Assembly: GCA_903847385.1 (NCBI GenBank)
Contig: CAINDO010000074.1
Coordinates: 1-38,742, forward strand
Direction: 5' to 3'
DNA from: an uncultured Myxococcales bacterium
Lineage (GTDB): Bacteria; Myxococcota_A; Bradymonadia; UBA7976; UBA1532
Length of the DNA stretch: 38,742 nucleotides
Position numbers and translations under genes: made by a program. Under the pieces are notes generated by a model. That model was not told where the DNA came from. It was given only the letters and a program-made list of their open reading frames with translations, and searched no databases. Positions 18,594-26,951 of the stretch are shown in pieces (position 1 is the stretch's first letter; the number at the start of each line of letters is the position of its first letter).

Positions 18594-19855
18594 AGCGCCT
18601 GTGCGGCATTTTGCTTTTCCCTTGGCTGGCGGCCTGCAGCGGCGGTGGCAGCGACGGCGGCGACACCACGGACGCCGGCTCCGGGGGGGGCGGTTCCGGC
18701 GCCGGTGGGGGCGCGGGTGGCGCCTCGGCGGACGCCGCCGATCTGCCGCCGGACGTGGGCACCGCGGACCCGGGCCCCCTGCCGACCCTGCTCGCCGTCA
18801 GCGGCGACCTGACGTTCGTGGAGCGATTCCGCCCGGGGGATGCGACGACGGGGCACCTGTACAGCGCGCTCGCCGACGGCACCCTGAAGCAGCGCCTGAC
18901 CGCGACGGCCGGCGCTTGGGGCGCGCACGCGGTGGGCCCGGACAAACGCTACATCGTGGCGATCCGGCATCGCACCGCCGACGGCGTCGACGCCGACGAC
19001 GCGCCGGGCGAGGTCTGGCTCATCGACGTCAAGCGCCACGAGGAGTACGCCGTGTCGCCGCCTGGATGCGACGCGACGCGGGGCGGCGTCGGCTGGCGGG
19101 ACGAGGTCCAGATCATGTTCTCGGCGAGCTGCGACGGCCAGCCGGCGACGGTCTACCAGGCGAACCGGGACGACCGCACCCGCAACTTCGCGAACCTGCT
19201 CCCCATCCCCGCGGGCGACGAGCCGGTGGCCGAGGTCTTTCCCGCGGTCGGCACTTCGATCTTCGCGTACGTGGCCGAGCACCAGGTCTGCAGCGGGGGC
19301 GACTGTTTCATCAAGCCGCAGCTCTGGGTGGCCGACGCCGAGTCCGACGTCCGTTGCCTGGTGACGGACGGCGAGCTCGGCTTCGACGACCAGAGCACGG
19401 TGACCGCTGCGGCGAAGCGCCTGGGCGATCACACGCCGGCGTTCAGCCTCGACCTGCAGGCGCTGACGTTCGCTCGCAACGTGGGCGGCAAGGGCGCGGG
19501 GCCCCGCGGACACCTGGACCCCTTCCGGGTCGGCGTCGACCTGGGCGCGCTGTACGGTGGCCTGCCGACGTGCGCCGTCCCGAACAGCCTCACGGATCTG
19601 ACGGAGCGGCTCGTGATGGACGACTACCCGACCACGGCGGGCGGCAACGCCCCGGCGGACGAGTGGTCGCCGCAGCTCGCGACGGCGGGGGGCCTGCTCT
19701 CTGGCGGCCTCCTCTACGTCGCGCGGCGTGAGGGGTTCGGTGTCGTCTACTACGTCGACCGCATGGGCACCCGGACGCCGCTGAGCAACCCGGCCGCCGA
19801 GGCCGTCGCGGCGCGGTGGGTCACCGCGGCGTTCGACACCAGCGGCGTTCGCTGA
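18590..19855 (+). CDS. Lipoprotein with beta-propeller-like repeats, function unknown
   Basis: This 421-aa protein starts at ATG 18590, which overlaps the YkgJ-type stop (ATGA), with GAGGAGG about 10 bases upstream. The signal MKRLCGILLFPWLAAC ends in a lipobox at Cys16. A Gly/Ser/Asp-rich linker (about 17-60) follows. The remainder has repeated short beta segments such as GHLYSALADGTLKQRL, EVWLIDVKRHEEYAV and PQLWVADAESDVRCLV, reminiscent of TolB/WD40-like propellers, though I cannot assign a family. Cysteines at several loop positions suggest an oxidising location. It ends 3 bp from the convergent gene at 19859. It is probably a surface or periplasmic lipoprotein expressed with the ASH lipoprotein operon. 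Confidence 0.83.
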   Translation: MKRLCGILLFPWLAACSGGGSDGGDTTDAGSGGGGSGAGGGAGGASADAADLPPDVGTADPGPLPTLLAVSGDLTFVERFRPGDATTGHLYSALADGTLKQRLTATAGAWGAHAVGPDKRYIVAIRHRTADGVDADDAPGEVWLIDVKRHEEYAVSPPGCDATRGGVGWRDEVQIMFSASCDGQPATVYQANRDDRTRNFANLLPIPAGDEPVAEVFPAVGTSIFAYVAEHQVCSGGDCFIKPQLWVADAESDVRCLVTDGELGFDDQSTVTAAAKRLGDHTPAFSLDLQALTFARNVGGKGAGPRGHLDPFRVGVDLGALYGGLPTCAVPNSLTDLTERLVMDDYPTTAGGNAPADEWSPQLATAGGLLSGGLLYVARREGFGVVYYVDRMGTRTPLSNPAAEAVAARWVTAAFDTSGVR

Positions 19856-19858
19856 GCG

Positions 19859-20641
19859 TCAGGGCGCGAGCTCGCGTGTCGTGAACCGGATGCGCCGCAC
19901 GAAATACGGCGACTCGCTCTTCAGCTCGGCGTTGTTGTAGACGACGAGCGTCATCGGGCGCGGCGCCTTGTCGTCCGAGGAGCGTGCCGGCGGTGGCAGG
20001 TTCGGCGTCAGGTTGAACTGCTCGCGTTTCAGCACGCCATCCAGGCTGCGACGCGGCGCCGAGTAGCGCCCGAGGAGCGTCTTCTCGGCCAACGTGACCG
20101 TGACGAAACACGGCGCCCCGCCCCCGCCGGCGCCGTGTTCGATCTCGAGCTCCGCCTCGCGCGCGTCCGGCGGCGCAGTGAAGCCGATGGTCAACGAGCC
20201 GCCGGGCATGAGCTCGAAGACGTCCCCCGCCTGCCGCACGGCGCCCTGCGCGTTGACCGAGATCCCGGACGAGTCGATGCGCCCCGGCGAGAAGTCGACG
20301 ACTTGATCCCTGGGCGGCCCGACGTCCGTCACCGCCTTTCGCTGCGTGAGATCGGTGCCGATGCCGTCGTCCGCGGCCGGGCGCTGGCGCAGCTCGCAGC
20401 GGCGTGACTCCGACTGGCAGGCGCTGATGCAGGTGTCCGCCTTTTCCCAGTCCTTGAGCTCCTTGCAGGCCGCGACGCAACGGTCGTGCTCCGGCCCGCA
20501 CGAGCCCTTGAACGTGTCCGTGCGCATCATTCCGGCGCACCCGATCACCAGGGGCAACAGGGCGGCGCCGGCGAGGGCGGCGACGAGAGCCCGGGGGCCC
20601 GACGGGATTCTGCGGTGGGCGGTGCTTCGCATGGCTTCCAT
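19859..20641 (-). CDS. Cysteine-rich lipoprotein, function unknown
   Basis: This protein has 260 residues from ATG 20641, or 257 from ATG 20632, which may be the better start. A hydrophobic signal (ALVAALAGAALLPLVIGC) ends in a lipobox. Just behind it is a compact cysteine module with CGPEHDRCVAACKEL and CISACQSESRRCEL, giving six cysteines in about 36 residues, typical of small disulfide-bonded helical hairpins. The rest looks like a beta-sandwich (SLTIGFTAPPDAREAELEIE and PCFVTVTLAEKTLLGRY) ending in FVRRIRFTTRELAP. It is monocistronic: convergent with the lipoprotein gene at 18590 and divergent from the propeller gene at 20685 with 43 bp between them. No family recognised. Confidence 0.8.
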   Translation of the reverse strand: MEAMRSTAHRRIPSGPRALVAALAGAALLPLVIGCAGMMRTDTFKGSCGPEHDRCVAACKELKDWEKADTCISACQSESRRCELRQRPAADDGIGTDLTQRKAVTDVGPPRDQVVDFSPGRIDSSGISVNAQGAVRQAGDVFELMPGGSLTIGFTAPPDAREAELEIEHGAGGGGAPCFVTVTLAEKTLLGRYSAPRRSLDGVLKREQFNLTPNLPPPARSSDDKAPRPMTLVVYNNAELKSESPYFVRRIRFTTRELAP

Positions 20642-20684
20642 GGGCTAGACTGCCCGCCATACCCGACGAAGTGAAGCCCCGAAC

Positions 20685-22091
20685 GTGAAGAAGCGCACCC
20701 TGCCGTCCATCGTCTTCCTTTGGGTGCTCCCGACGCTCGCGATGGCGCACGGCGGCACGCCCCGCATCGTCCAGATCTCGTTCCCGCCGCAGCTCGCCGG
20801 GGACTTCTGGGCGGTGACGGACAATCAGGGGCTCTATGCCTCGACGGGCGGGTCATACAACTGGCTGTGCGAGGACTCGGTCGTCCGCAACGCCGGCTTT
20901 CAGCAGGCGGTGCTCGTCGGCGAGGACACCGCGCACTGGCTGGTCTCCACCAACTTCGGGCTGTTTCGAAGTGACGACGGCGGGTGCAACTTCGAACCCT
21001 GCGAGGGTCCGGTCACGACACACGTCCCGACCGGACTGTGGCCCCATCCGTCGCGACCCGGCGAGGTGGTCACGGCCACGCAGACGCCCGGCGTGCCCAA
21101 CGACGTCTTCTGGAGCGCCGACGGCGGTCGGACGTGGACCGCGGCCGGCCTCGCGTTCGACGGCATCACGCACAACATGCTGCGTCCGGACGTCGCGCCG
21201 GACAGGGTCTACGTAGCCCACGCCCGGGGTGCCGCGCGCAGCGACGACGGGGGTCGCACCTTCACCGACATCACCCTCGGCCCGCCGGCCCTCGACGTGG
21301 TGCCCGAGGAGTTCCGCCTGTTGGGCGCGCACCCGACGCGGCCGGACGAGGTCTGGGCGACCATCGAGCGTTTCCCCGACTCCACGGTGATGCGCAGCCA
21401 GGACGCCGGCGCCACATGGACGCCGATGTTCACGCTCGCGGACACGCCGGGCGGCTTCGTGTTCGACGAGACGGCGGGTCGCGCGCTCGTGGTGTCGCGC
21501 TTCGACGAGTACCGGCGCAGCGACGACGGCGGCGAGACCTGGACCCGCGTACCCGAGACGGTGCCCCTGCTCGGTTGCTTGACGATGCAGCCGGAGACGA
21601 ACCGCCTGTGGGGCTGCTCCAACGTGTTCTTCATGGGGCCGTGGGTCCTCGGCTACAGCGACGACTTCGGAGACACCTGGACGCCGGCGCTGGCGCGTTT
21701 CACGGACGTGCGCTCGCAGTGGGGCTGCGCCGCGGACGCCGAATCCACGCTGGCCTGTGAGGGACTCTGCCCCGGTCAGGCCGCGGGCGCGATGTGTGAC
21801 CTCGGCGCCGATGCCGGCGTCCCGGGCGCGGACGCGGCGCCGGTGAGCTTCGACCTCGGCGCGCTGCGGCTCGACGCATCCGGCGGCGACGCCGGTCCAC
21901 CGGACCCTGCCGCGGACGACGCTGCGCTCTCCGACGACGACGACGCCCGGGTCACGGCGGCCCAATCGAAGAACGCCGGCGGCGGCGGGTGCACCAGCGT
22001 GCGCGGGGTGGTCCGCCCACAGGGCGCCTGGCTCGCGTTCCTGGCCGCGCTGGCCCTCTCGGCCCGCGGGCGTCGGCGGATGCACCGTTGA
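20685..22091 (+). CDS. Secreted BNR/Asp-box beta-propeller protein with MYXO-CTERM-like tail
   Basis: This 468-aa protein starts at GTG 20685. The signal peptide (KKRTLPSIVFLWVLPTLAMA) is followed by a sialidase-like propeller with repeated Asp-box motifs: RSDDGGCNFE, WSADGGRTWTAA, RSDDGGRTFTD, RSQDAGATWTP, RSDDGGETWTR and YSDDFGDTWTP. An Ala/Asp-rich linker follows (about 365-430). The C-terminus has a Gly-run plus Cys (GGGGCTSV), a hydrophobic stretch (AWLAFLAALALSA) and a basic cluster RGRRRMHR, the tripartite layout of MYXO-CTERM-type sorting signals. No sialidase catalytic set is evident, so it is probably a binding or structural propeller of the cell surface. The stop overlaps the TTG start of the next gene (TTGA), implying coupling. 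Confidence 0.87.
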   Translation: MKKRTLPSIVFLWVLPTLAMAHGGTPRIVQISFPPQLAGDFWAVTDNQGLYASTGGSYNWLCEDSVVRNAGFQQAVLVGEDTAHWLVSTNFGLFRSDDGGCNFEPCEGPVTTHVPTGLWPHPSRPGEVVTATQTPGVPNDVFWSADGGRTWTAAGLAFDGITHNMLRPDVAPDRVYVAHARGAARSDDGGRTFTDITLGPPALDVVPEEFRLLGAHPTRPDEVWATIERFPDSTVMRSQDAGATWTPMFTLADTPGGFVFDETAGRALVVSRFDEYRRSDDGGETWTRVPETVPLLGCLTMQPETNRLWGCSNVFFMGPWVLGYSDDFGDTWTPALARFTDVRSQWGCAADAESTLACEGLCPGQAAGAMCDLGADAGVPGADAAPVSFDLGALRLDASGGDAGPPDPAADDAALSDDDDARVTAAQSKNAGGGGCTSVRGVVRPQGAWLAFLAALALSARGRRRMHR

Positions 22092-25000
22092 GCCTGCGCG
22101 CGGGTGCTCGGCGCGCGCTCGGCCCGCTGCTGGCCGGGTGGCTCGCCTTGGGGTGCGGCGCCCGGCCGCTCCCCGCGCCGACGCTGGCCCCGGCGGACAC
22201 GGAAGCCACGGCGAACACGCCCCCGGCAGACCCCTTCGCCGAAGCCCGTGCGGCCGAGGCCTCGGCACGTCCGCAGACGGCGCAGCGCCTCTGGCGGGCC
22301 GCGGCCCAAGCCGCGCCGGAGAGCCCCGAGCCGCACCGCGCCCTCGCGCGGTTGGCGCCGGAGAAGCGCGACGCCCTGCCCCACCTGCTCTGGCTTGCGG
22401 GGCGCGACGAAGCGAGCGTGGCCGATCACGTCGCCTACGCCGAAGCGCTGCTCGCCCTGAACCAGGCCGACCAGGCGCTGAGCGTCGTCGAGTTGGCCCG
22501 CCGCCGCAGGCCCGCGGACGCGGATCTGATGACCATCGAGGCACGGGCCCTGCTCGGCGTCGGCCGACTGTCGGACGCGCTGGCTCTGCGAGAGGCGCTC
22601 TACGCCGGCGCCGACGGTCCCGCGCGCCGCGGCGAAATGGCCCGGGCGCTCGCCGCCGTCGGGCTCGAGGACCGCGCGGAGGCGGAGTGGTCCGCCGCGC
22701 TGGCGGCCTCACCGGGCGACGCCGCCCTTTGGGTGGGCAACGCCCAGGCGCACCGGGCGAAGCGGCGATTCGAGCGTGCGGTCGGGGTGCTCCGCGAGGC
22801 ACGCCTGCGGTTCCCCGCCTCCGTCGAGGTCCTGGCCGCGCTGGCCGAGGCGCTCGAGGGTGCGGGCGATCAGGCCGCGGCGCTGGAGGCGTGGGACGCG
22901 GCGATGGTCAGGAGTCCGAACGATCCCGCCCTCGCGGACGGGCGGGCGCGAACGCTGCTGGCCGCCGGCAGGATCGACGACGCGATGGCGGCGTGGGAGG
23001 CCGCGGTGCAGGCGTTCCCGGAGGCCGAGTCGCCGAGAATGCACCTGGCGCTGGCGTATCGCGTGCGCGAGTCGCCGAAGGACGTCGTGCGGATTCTGCG
23101 ACCATGGGCGGCGCAGCGGCCCGAGGATGCACGCGCCTGGCTCGCGCTGGGCGAGGCCGAGGCCGCCGTCGATCTGCCCGAGGCCGCGCAATCGCTCCAG
23201 CGCGCGGCCAGCCTGGGCGCCGAGCCCCGATTGGTGCTGCCGATGCTGGCGCGCGCGGTCGCCGAGCACGGGGGCACGGAGGCGGCGCGGGACCTGTTCG
23301 CGCAGGCCGTCGAGGCCGATCCCGGGAACGTGCCGCTGCGCATGGCGTTCGCGATGCACTGCCTGCGCATCGGCGACCTGGCCTGCGCGGAGTCGGAGTT
23401 GAGCCGCCGGCTGGCGCGTGACCCCTTCGACCCTCGGGCCCGGGAGCTCCTCGAGGGGGTGCTCTCGGGGCACCCGGACGCCGAATCGCGCCTGTCGCTG
23501 GCCTCGGAGTGGCCGGCGGCGCGCGCCGACGCCGCGCTCGCCGCCCTGGCCGCGCAAGTGGCGCCGGCGACGGGCGACGTGCTGGCCACCGTCCTGCGCG
23601 ACGAGCGCGAGGTCCGCGTGGAGGCCGGCCGCGTCGCGCGCGTCCTGCATCGTCGGAGCGTGCTCTTGCAACGCGCCGAGGGCATCGAGCGGTACCGGGA
23701 GATCATCGTCTCGTTCAACGTGCACCGACCGGCGGTCGTGCGCCGGGCGCGCCTGCTGACGCCGGACGGCGAGGTCCGGCCGCTCACCGCGGACGCGATG
23801 CCCGTCCGGGATCCGAACGAGAGCGGCCCCCTGCGCGGCGACGCGCGCGAGCAGGTGCTGCGGTTCGACGCGCTGGAGCCCGGCGCGATCATCGACTACG
23901 AGGTCGAGGTGCCCCTGCCCCACCCCGACGACCTGGGCGCTTGGTGGGACCGGTACGTGATGTCCAACGTGGACCCGACGGTGCGCGCGAGCTACGTGCT
24001 CGACGTGCCCGAGGACGCCCGATTCCGTGCCGAGGCGCCGGGCATGGGCGAGCCCGTGGAGACGCGGGCGGAGGGCCGTCGCCGGCTCGCCTGGGTGAAG
24101 ACGCACCTGCCGCCGACGGCGCTGGAGAGCGAGGACGCCCCGGTGGCGCACGTGTCCGTGGCGAGCGTCTCGGACTGGTCGGGCGTGAGTCGATGGTTCA
24201 GCGCGCTCTTCGAGCCGCAGACCGAGATCACCCCGACGATCGCCGCCGCCGCCCGCCGCGCGACCGTCGGGCTGAAGTCGCGTCGCGCGCGCGTCGCCGC
24301 GCTGTACGGGCTCGTCGAGTCGACCACGGACTACCTGGGCGACGAGCTCGGCATCGGGGCGTTCCGCCCGTGGCCGGCCACGCAGACGCTCGAGCGGGGC
24401 CAGGGCGACTGCAAGGACGTGACCGCCCTGCTGGCGGCGCTCCTGCGCGCCGAGGGCATCCCGGCCTGGGCTGCGCTCGTGCGCCCCGAGGGGCCGGGCA
24501 TCTTCGGCGAGGACCACCCGACGCCGGCGCAGTTCACCCACGTGTTGTTGTATGTGCCCGATCCGGACGGCGACTTCTGGCTGGACGCCACGGCCCGCCT
24601 CGGGACGGTCGACGCCGTCCCCGGCGTGCTGCGGGGCCGAACGGCGCTCGTGGTGGATGATCGCGGCGGCCGCGTGCTGCGGATTCCGGACGGCGACCCG
24701 CGCCGGAGCCGGCTCGTCGAGTCGCTGAGCCTGGACCTGACGACCACGGGCGGTGGCACGCTGAAGCGCGCCGTGACGGCCTGGGGGGACGTCGCCGCCG
24801 AGGTGCGCGGGCGCCTGGTCACCCTGAGCGACCCGGAGCGCCGCGCCCTGCTGCGCTCACCGGGTCTGTTCCTGGGCGGCGCCCATCGACCGGACGAGAT
24901 CACCTGGTCGGGGCTGAACGACACCGCGGGGCCGCTGGTGCTCACGGGCACGTTGGCGACGCGGGACCTGGTCGGCCTGCGGACCGACGGGGCGCTGGTG

Positions 25001-25975
25001 GTGCGCATGGATCTCGACTCGCTCGTGGCGCCGGTGCTGGCGGGCTCGAACGGCGGTCAACTCGGCGGCCGGCGTGTGGAGCGTGCGTTTCGGCTGCGGC
25101 CGCCGGGGGGACTCACCGCGTTCTCCTGGCCGCCGTTGAGGATTCGCCACCGGACACCGTTCGCCGACCTCCGCGTCGACGAGCGGCGCGGCGACGGCGA
25201 AACGACCATCTCCGTCGCCCTGACCTTCTCCGGCCTGCCCCGCGACGCGGGCGACCGCGCGCGCTGGCTGGAGACGATGGAGGCGCTGAAGGGCAAGCTG
25301 GACCGCGACCTGGTGATGAAACCGGGCCCCGGCTTCGACGCGGTGACGTTCTTCGGCGCCCTGGCCGCGGAGCGCCCGGGGGACGGCCGCCTGGTCGTGT
25401 TGCGGGCGCGCGCGCAGCTCGGGCGGGGCCGCCTGGCGGACGCCCTCGAGACCCTTCGGGCGGGCGTCGCGTCCCACGGTGACTCTTCGGAGATCGTCCG
25501 GCTGTTCCTGGACGCCCTGGCGGTGTCCGGCATGCCCGTCTCCTGGTCGGAGGTGGACGCGGCGACGGCCCCCCACCGGGCGGACGCCGGCGTGCAGACG
25601 ACGCTGGGCGACCTGGCCGGGCGCGCCGGGGAGCCCGCACGCGCCGAGCGGGCCTACCGTGCGGCGCTGGCCGCCGACGCGGACTTTGCTCGGGCCATGA
25701 ACAATCTCGCGTGGCTGCTGCGCGACACGCCCAGCCGCCTGACCGAGGCCCTGGCCCTCGCGCAGCGTGCCGTGGAGATTGACGCCGAGTCCGACGCCGC
25801 GTGGGACACGCTGGCCGAGCTGCGCTTCCGCGCGGGCGACGTGGCGGGGGCGCTGCAGGCCATCGGCGAGGCCCAGCGCCTCGGCCCGGAGCGCGCCACG
25901 CTCTACGGCGAGCGCCGCCAGCGCTTCGAGCGCGCGCTCAAGCCCGCCACCGACGCCACGTCGCCGCCGCGCTGA
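22088..25975 (+). CDS. TPR - DUF3857 - transglutaminase-like - TPR lipoprotein
   Basis: This 1295-aa protein is read from TTG 22088, which overlaps the previous stop. No ATG or GTG fits, and this start yields SLRAGARRALGPLLAGWLA followed by the lipobox LGC. TPR-like helical repeats occupy about 60-470. A DUF3857 domain spans about 490-660 (with RREVRV-like start, RYREIIVSFNV, and VLRFDALEPGAIIDYEVEV). A transglutaminase-like core spans about 725-840: Cys775 in QGDCKDVTALL, His818 in QFTHVLLYV and Asp833 in FWLDATARL form an intact Cys-His-Asp triad. A beta-rich region follows, then TPR repeats again at about 1090-1290 (MNNLAWLLRD, AWDTLAELRFRAGD). DUF3857-transglutaminase proteins are usually periplasmic; the substrate is unknown. 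The last 38 bp overlap the convergent permease gene. Confidence 0.88.
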   Translation: MSLRAGARRALGPLLAGWLALGCGARPLPAPTLAPADTEATANTPPADPFAEARAAEASARPQTAQRLWRAAAQAAPESPEPHRALARLAPEKRDALPHLLWLAGRDEASVADHVAYAEALLALNQADQALSVVELARRRRPADADLMTIEARALLGVGRLSDALALREALYAGADGPARRGEMARALAAVGLEDRAEAEWSAALAASPGDAALWVGNAQAHRAKRRFERAVGVLREARLRFPASVEVLAALAEALEGAGDQAAALEAWDAAMVRSPNDPALADGRARTLLAAGRIDDAMAAWEAAVQAFPEAESPRMHLALAYRVRESPKDVVRILRPWAAQRPEDARAWLALGEAEAAVDLPEAAQSLQRAASLGAEPRLVLPMLARAVAEHGGTEAARDLFAQAVEADPGNVPLRMAFAMHCLRIGDLACAESELSRRLARDPFDPRARELLEGVLSGHPDAESRLSLASEWPAARADAALAALAAQVAPATGDVLATVLRDEREVRVEAGRVARVLHRRSVLLQRAEGIERYREIIVSFNVHRPAVVRRARLLTPDGEVRPLTADAMPVRDPNESGPLRGDAREQVLRFDALEPGAIIDYEVEVPLPHPDDLGAWWDRYVMSNVDPTVRASYVLDVPEDARFRAEAPGMGEPVETRAEGRRRLAWVKTHLPPTALESEDAPVAHVSVASVSDWSGVSRWFSALFEPQTEITPTIAAAARRATVGLKSRRARVAALYGLVESTTDYLGDELGIGAFRPWPATQTLERGQGDCKDVTALLAALLRAEGIPAWAALVRPEGPGIFGEDHPTPAQFTHVLLYVPDPDGDFWLDATARLGTVDAVPGVLRGRTALVVDDRGGRVLRIPDGDPRRSRLVESLSLDLTTTGGGTLKRAVTAWGDVAAEVRGRLVTLSDPERRALLRSPGLFLGGAHRPDEITWSGLNDTAGPLVLTGTLATRDLVGLRTDGALVVRMDLDSLVAPVLAGSNGGQLGGRRVERAFRLRPPGGLTAFSWPPLRIRHRTPFADLRVDERRGDGETTISVALTFSGLPRDAGDRARWLETMEALKGKLDRDLVMKPGPGFDAVTFFGALAAERPGDGRLVVLRARAQLGRGRLADALETLRAGVASHGDSSEIVRLFLDALAVSGMPVSWSEVDAATAPHRADAGVQTTLGDLAGRAGEPARAERAYRAALAADADFARAMNNLAWLLRDTPSRLTEALALAQRAVEIDAESDAAWDTLAELRFRAGDVAGALQAIGEAQRLGPERATLYGERRQRFERALKPATDATSPPR

Positions 25976-26951
25976 GGGCCACGCCGGGCAGCAGGAAGGC
26001 CAGGGGCAGCCACCCCGCCGCCGCCGGGGCGAGCTCACCGCTTCGGAGCCCGAGGGACCCCAGGCGCAGGCCCCAGTAGGCCAGCCCCATGGCCGCGGCG
26101 CCGCCGAGCAGCGCCGGCATCCGACCGAGCGCCCCCCCGAGCAGCGCCCCGAGCACGGCGAGCAGCGGCGCGAGCGCGGCGAGGCAGTACCGGCGGTGCA
26201 GGCTCCACTGCGCTGTCGCGTCGGCCGGGTCGAGCGCCGCGCTCTCGACGGTGTTCGGCGCTCTCAACGCGCCGGGGAGCCGCAAGGGCGCCTCGCCGGA
26301 CAGGTCGACCTCGCCGAGCACCGCGCGCACGCCGGGTGCCCAGAGATGGACCTCGCGCAGCGTCAGGCGACCCTCCGCATCGAGCCCGGCGCTGCCAGCC
26401 CGCAACAACGTCGGGGGGGTCTCGGGGCCCGCGCCCAGGACGGCCCACAGCTCGCCGCGGTGTCCGTCGGGGGTGGTCACCCCGCGCAGCACGCCGCTCT
26501 CCCCCGCGAGCGCCAGGCCGCCCCGCCAGGGGAGATCCGCGGCCGACGCGGTCACGTCCGCGGCGAGCGCCGCCAGGGCACGTGGTCCCCACGCGTGCGA
26601 GAGCGCGCTCGTCAAACCGGCGAGGGCCACGCCGAGCACCACGACGGGTGCGAGCACGCGGGCGGGCCGCTGACCCAGGCTGAAGAGCGCGGTCAGGTGC
26701 CCCTCGGCGCGCCACCGGCCGAACGCGAGCCCCGCGCCGAGCATGCCGGCGACGGGGACCAGCACCTCGCCCAGCCCCAGCAGACCGAACCCGGCCAGCC
26801 GCGCCCAGGTCGAGAGCGGCGCGCCCCGGAGGAGCGGCGCGAGGCGCGCGGCCTGCCCCGCCACGAGCAGCCCGCCCAGCAGGGCCGCGGCCATCAGGGT
26901 GAGGGCCGAGAGCTCGACGAGGGGGCGCGCGGCCCCCGGGCGCCGGCTCAT
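25938..26951 (-). CDS. LptF/LptG (YjgP/YjgQ) family permease
   Basis: This 337-aa membrane protein follows the LptF/LptG plan: three N-terminal membrane helices (about 12-35, 45-70, 93-115), a beta-type periplasmic domain (about 120-250, with [20 protein letters not shown] and [18 protein letters not shown]), and three C-terminal helices (about 257-278, 281-300, 308-330). The loop [20 protein letters not shown] between helices 2 and 3 matches the region contacting the LptB ATPase. LptF and LptG form the permease that extracts LPS from the inner membrane. F and G cannot be separated by eye, and only one copy is here. ATG 26951 overlaps the purD stop (ATGA). The 3' end overlaps the convergent transglutaminase gene by 38 bp. 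Confidence 0.8.
   Translation of the reverse strand: MSRRPGAARPLVELSALTLMAAALLGGLLVAGQAARLAPLLRGAPLSTWARLAGFGLLGLGEVLVPVAGMLGAGLAFGRWRAEGHLTALFSLGQRPARVLAPVVVLGVALAGLTSALSHAWGPRALAALAADVTASAADLPWRGGLALAGESGVLRGVTTPDGHRGELWAVLGAGPETPPTLLRAGSAGLDAEGRLTLREVHLWAPGVRAVLGEVDLSGEAPLRLPGALRAPNTVESAALDPADATAQWSLHRRYCLAALAPLLAVLGALLGGALGRMPALLGGAAAMGLAYWGLRLGSLGLRSGELAPAAAGWLPLAFLLPGVALSAAATWRRWRA

Noticed and set aside
18668..18729. Gly-rich stretch in the lipoprotein gene as a possible tandem repeat or frameshift site
   Set aside because: It encodes a Gly/Ser/Asp linker just behind the lipobox, a usual feature, and the frame continues cleanly.
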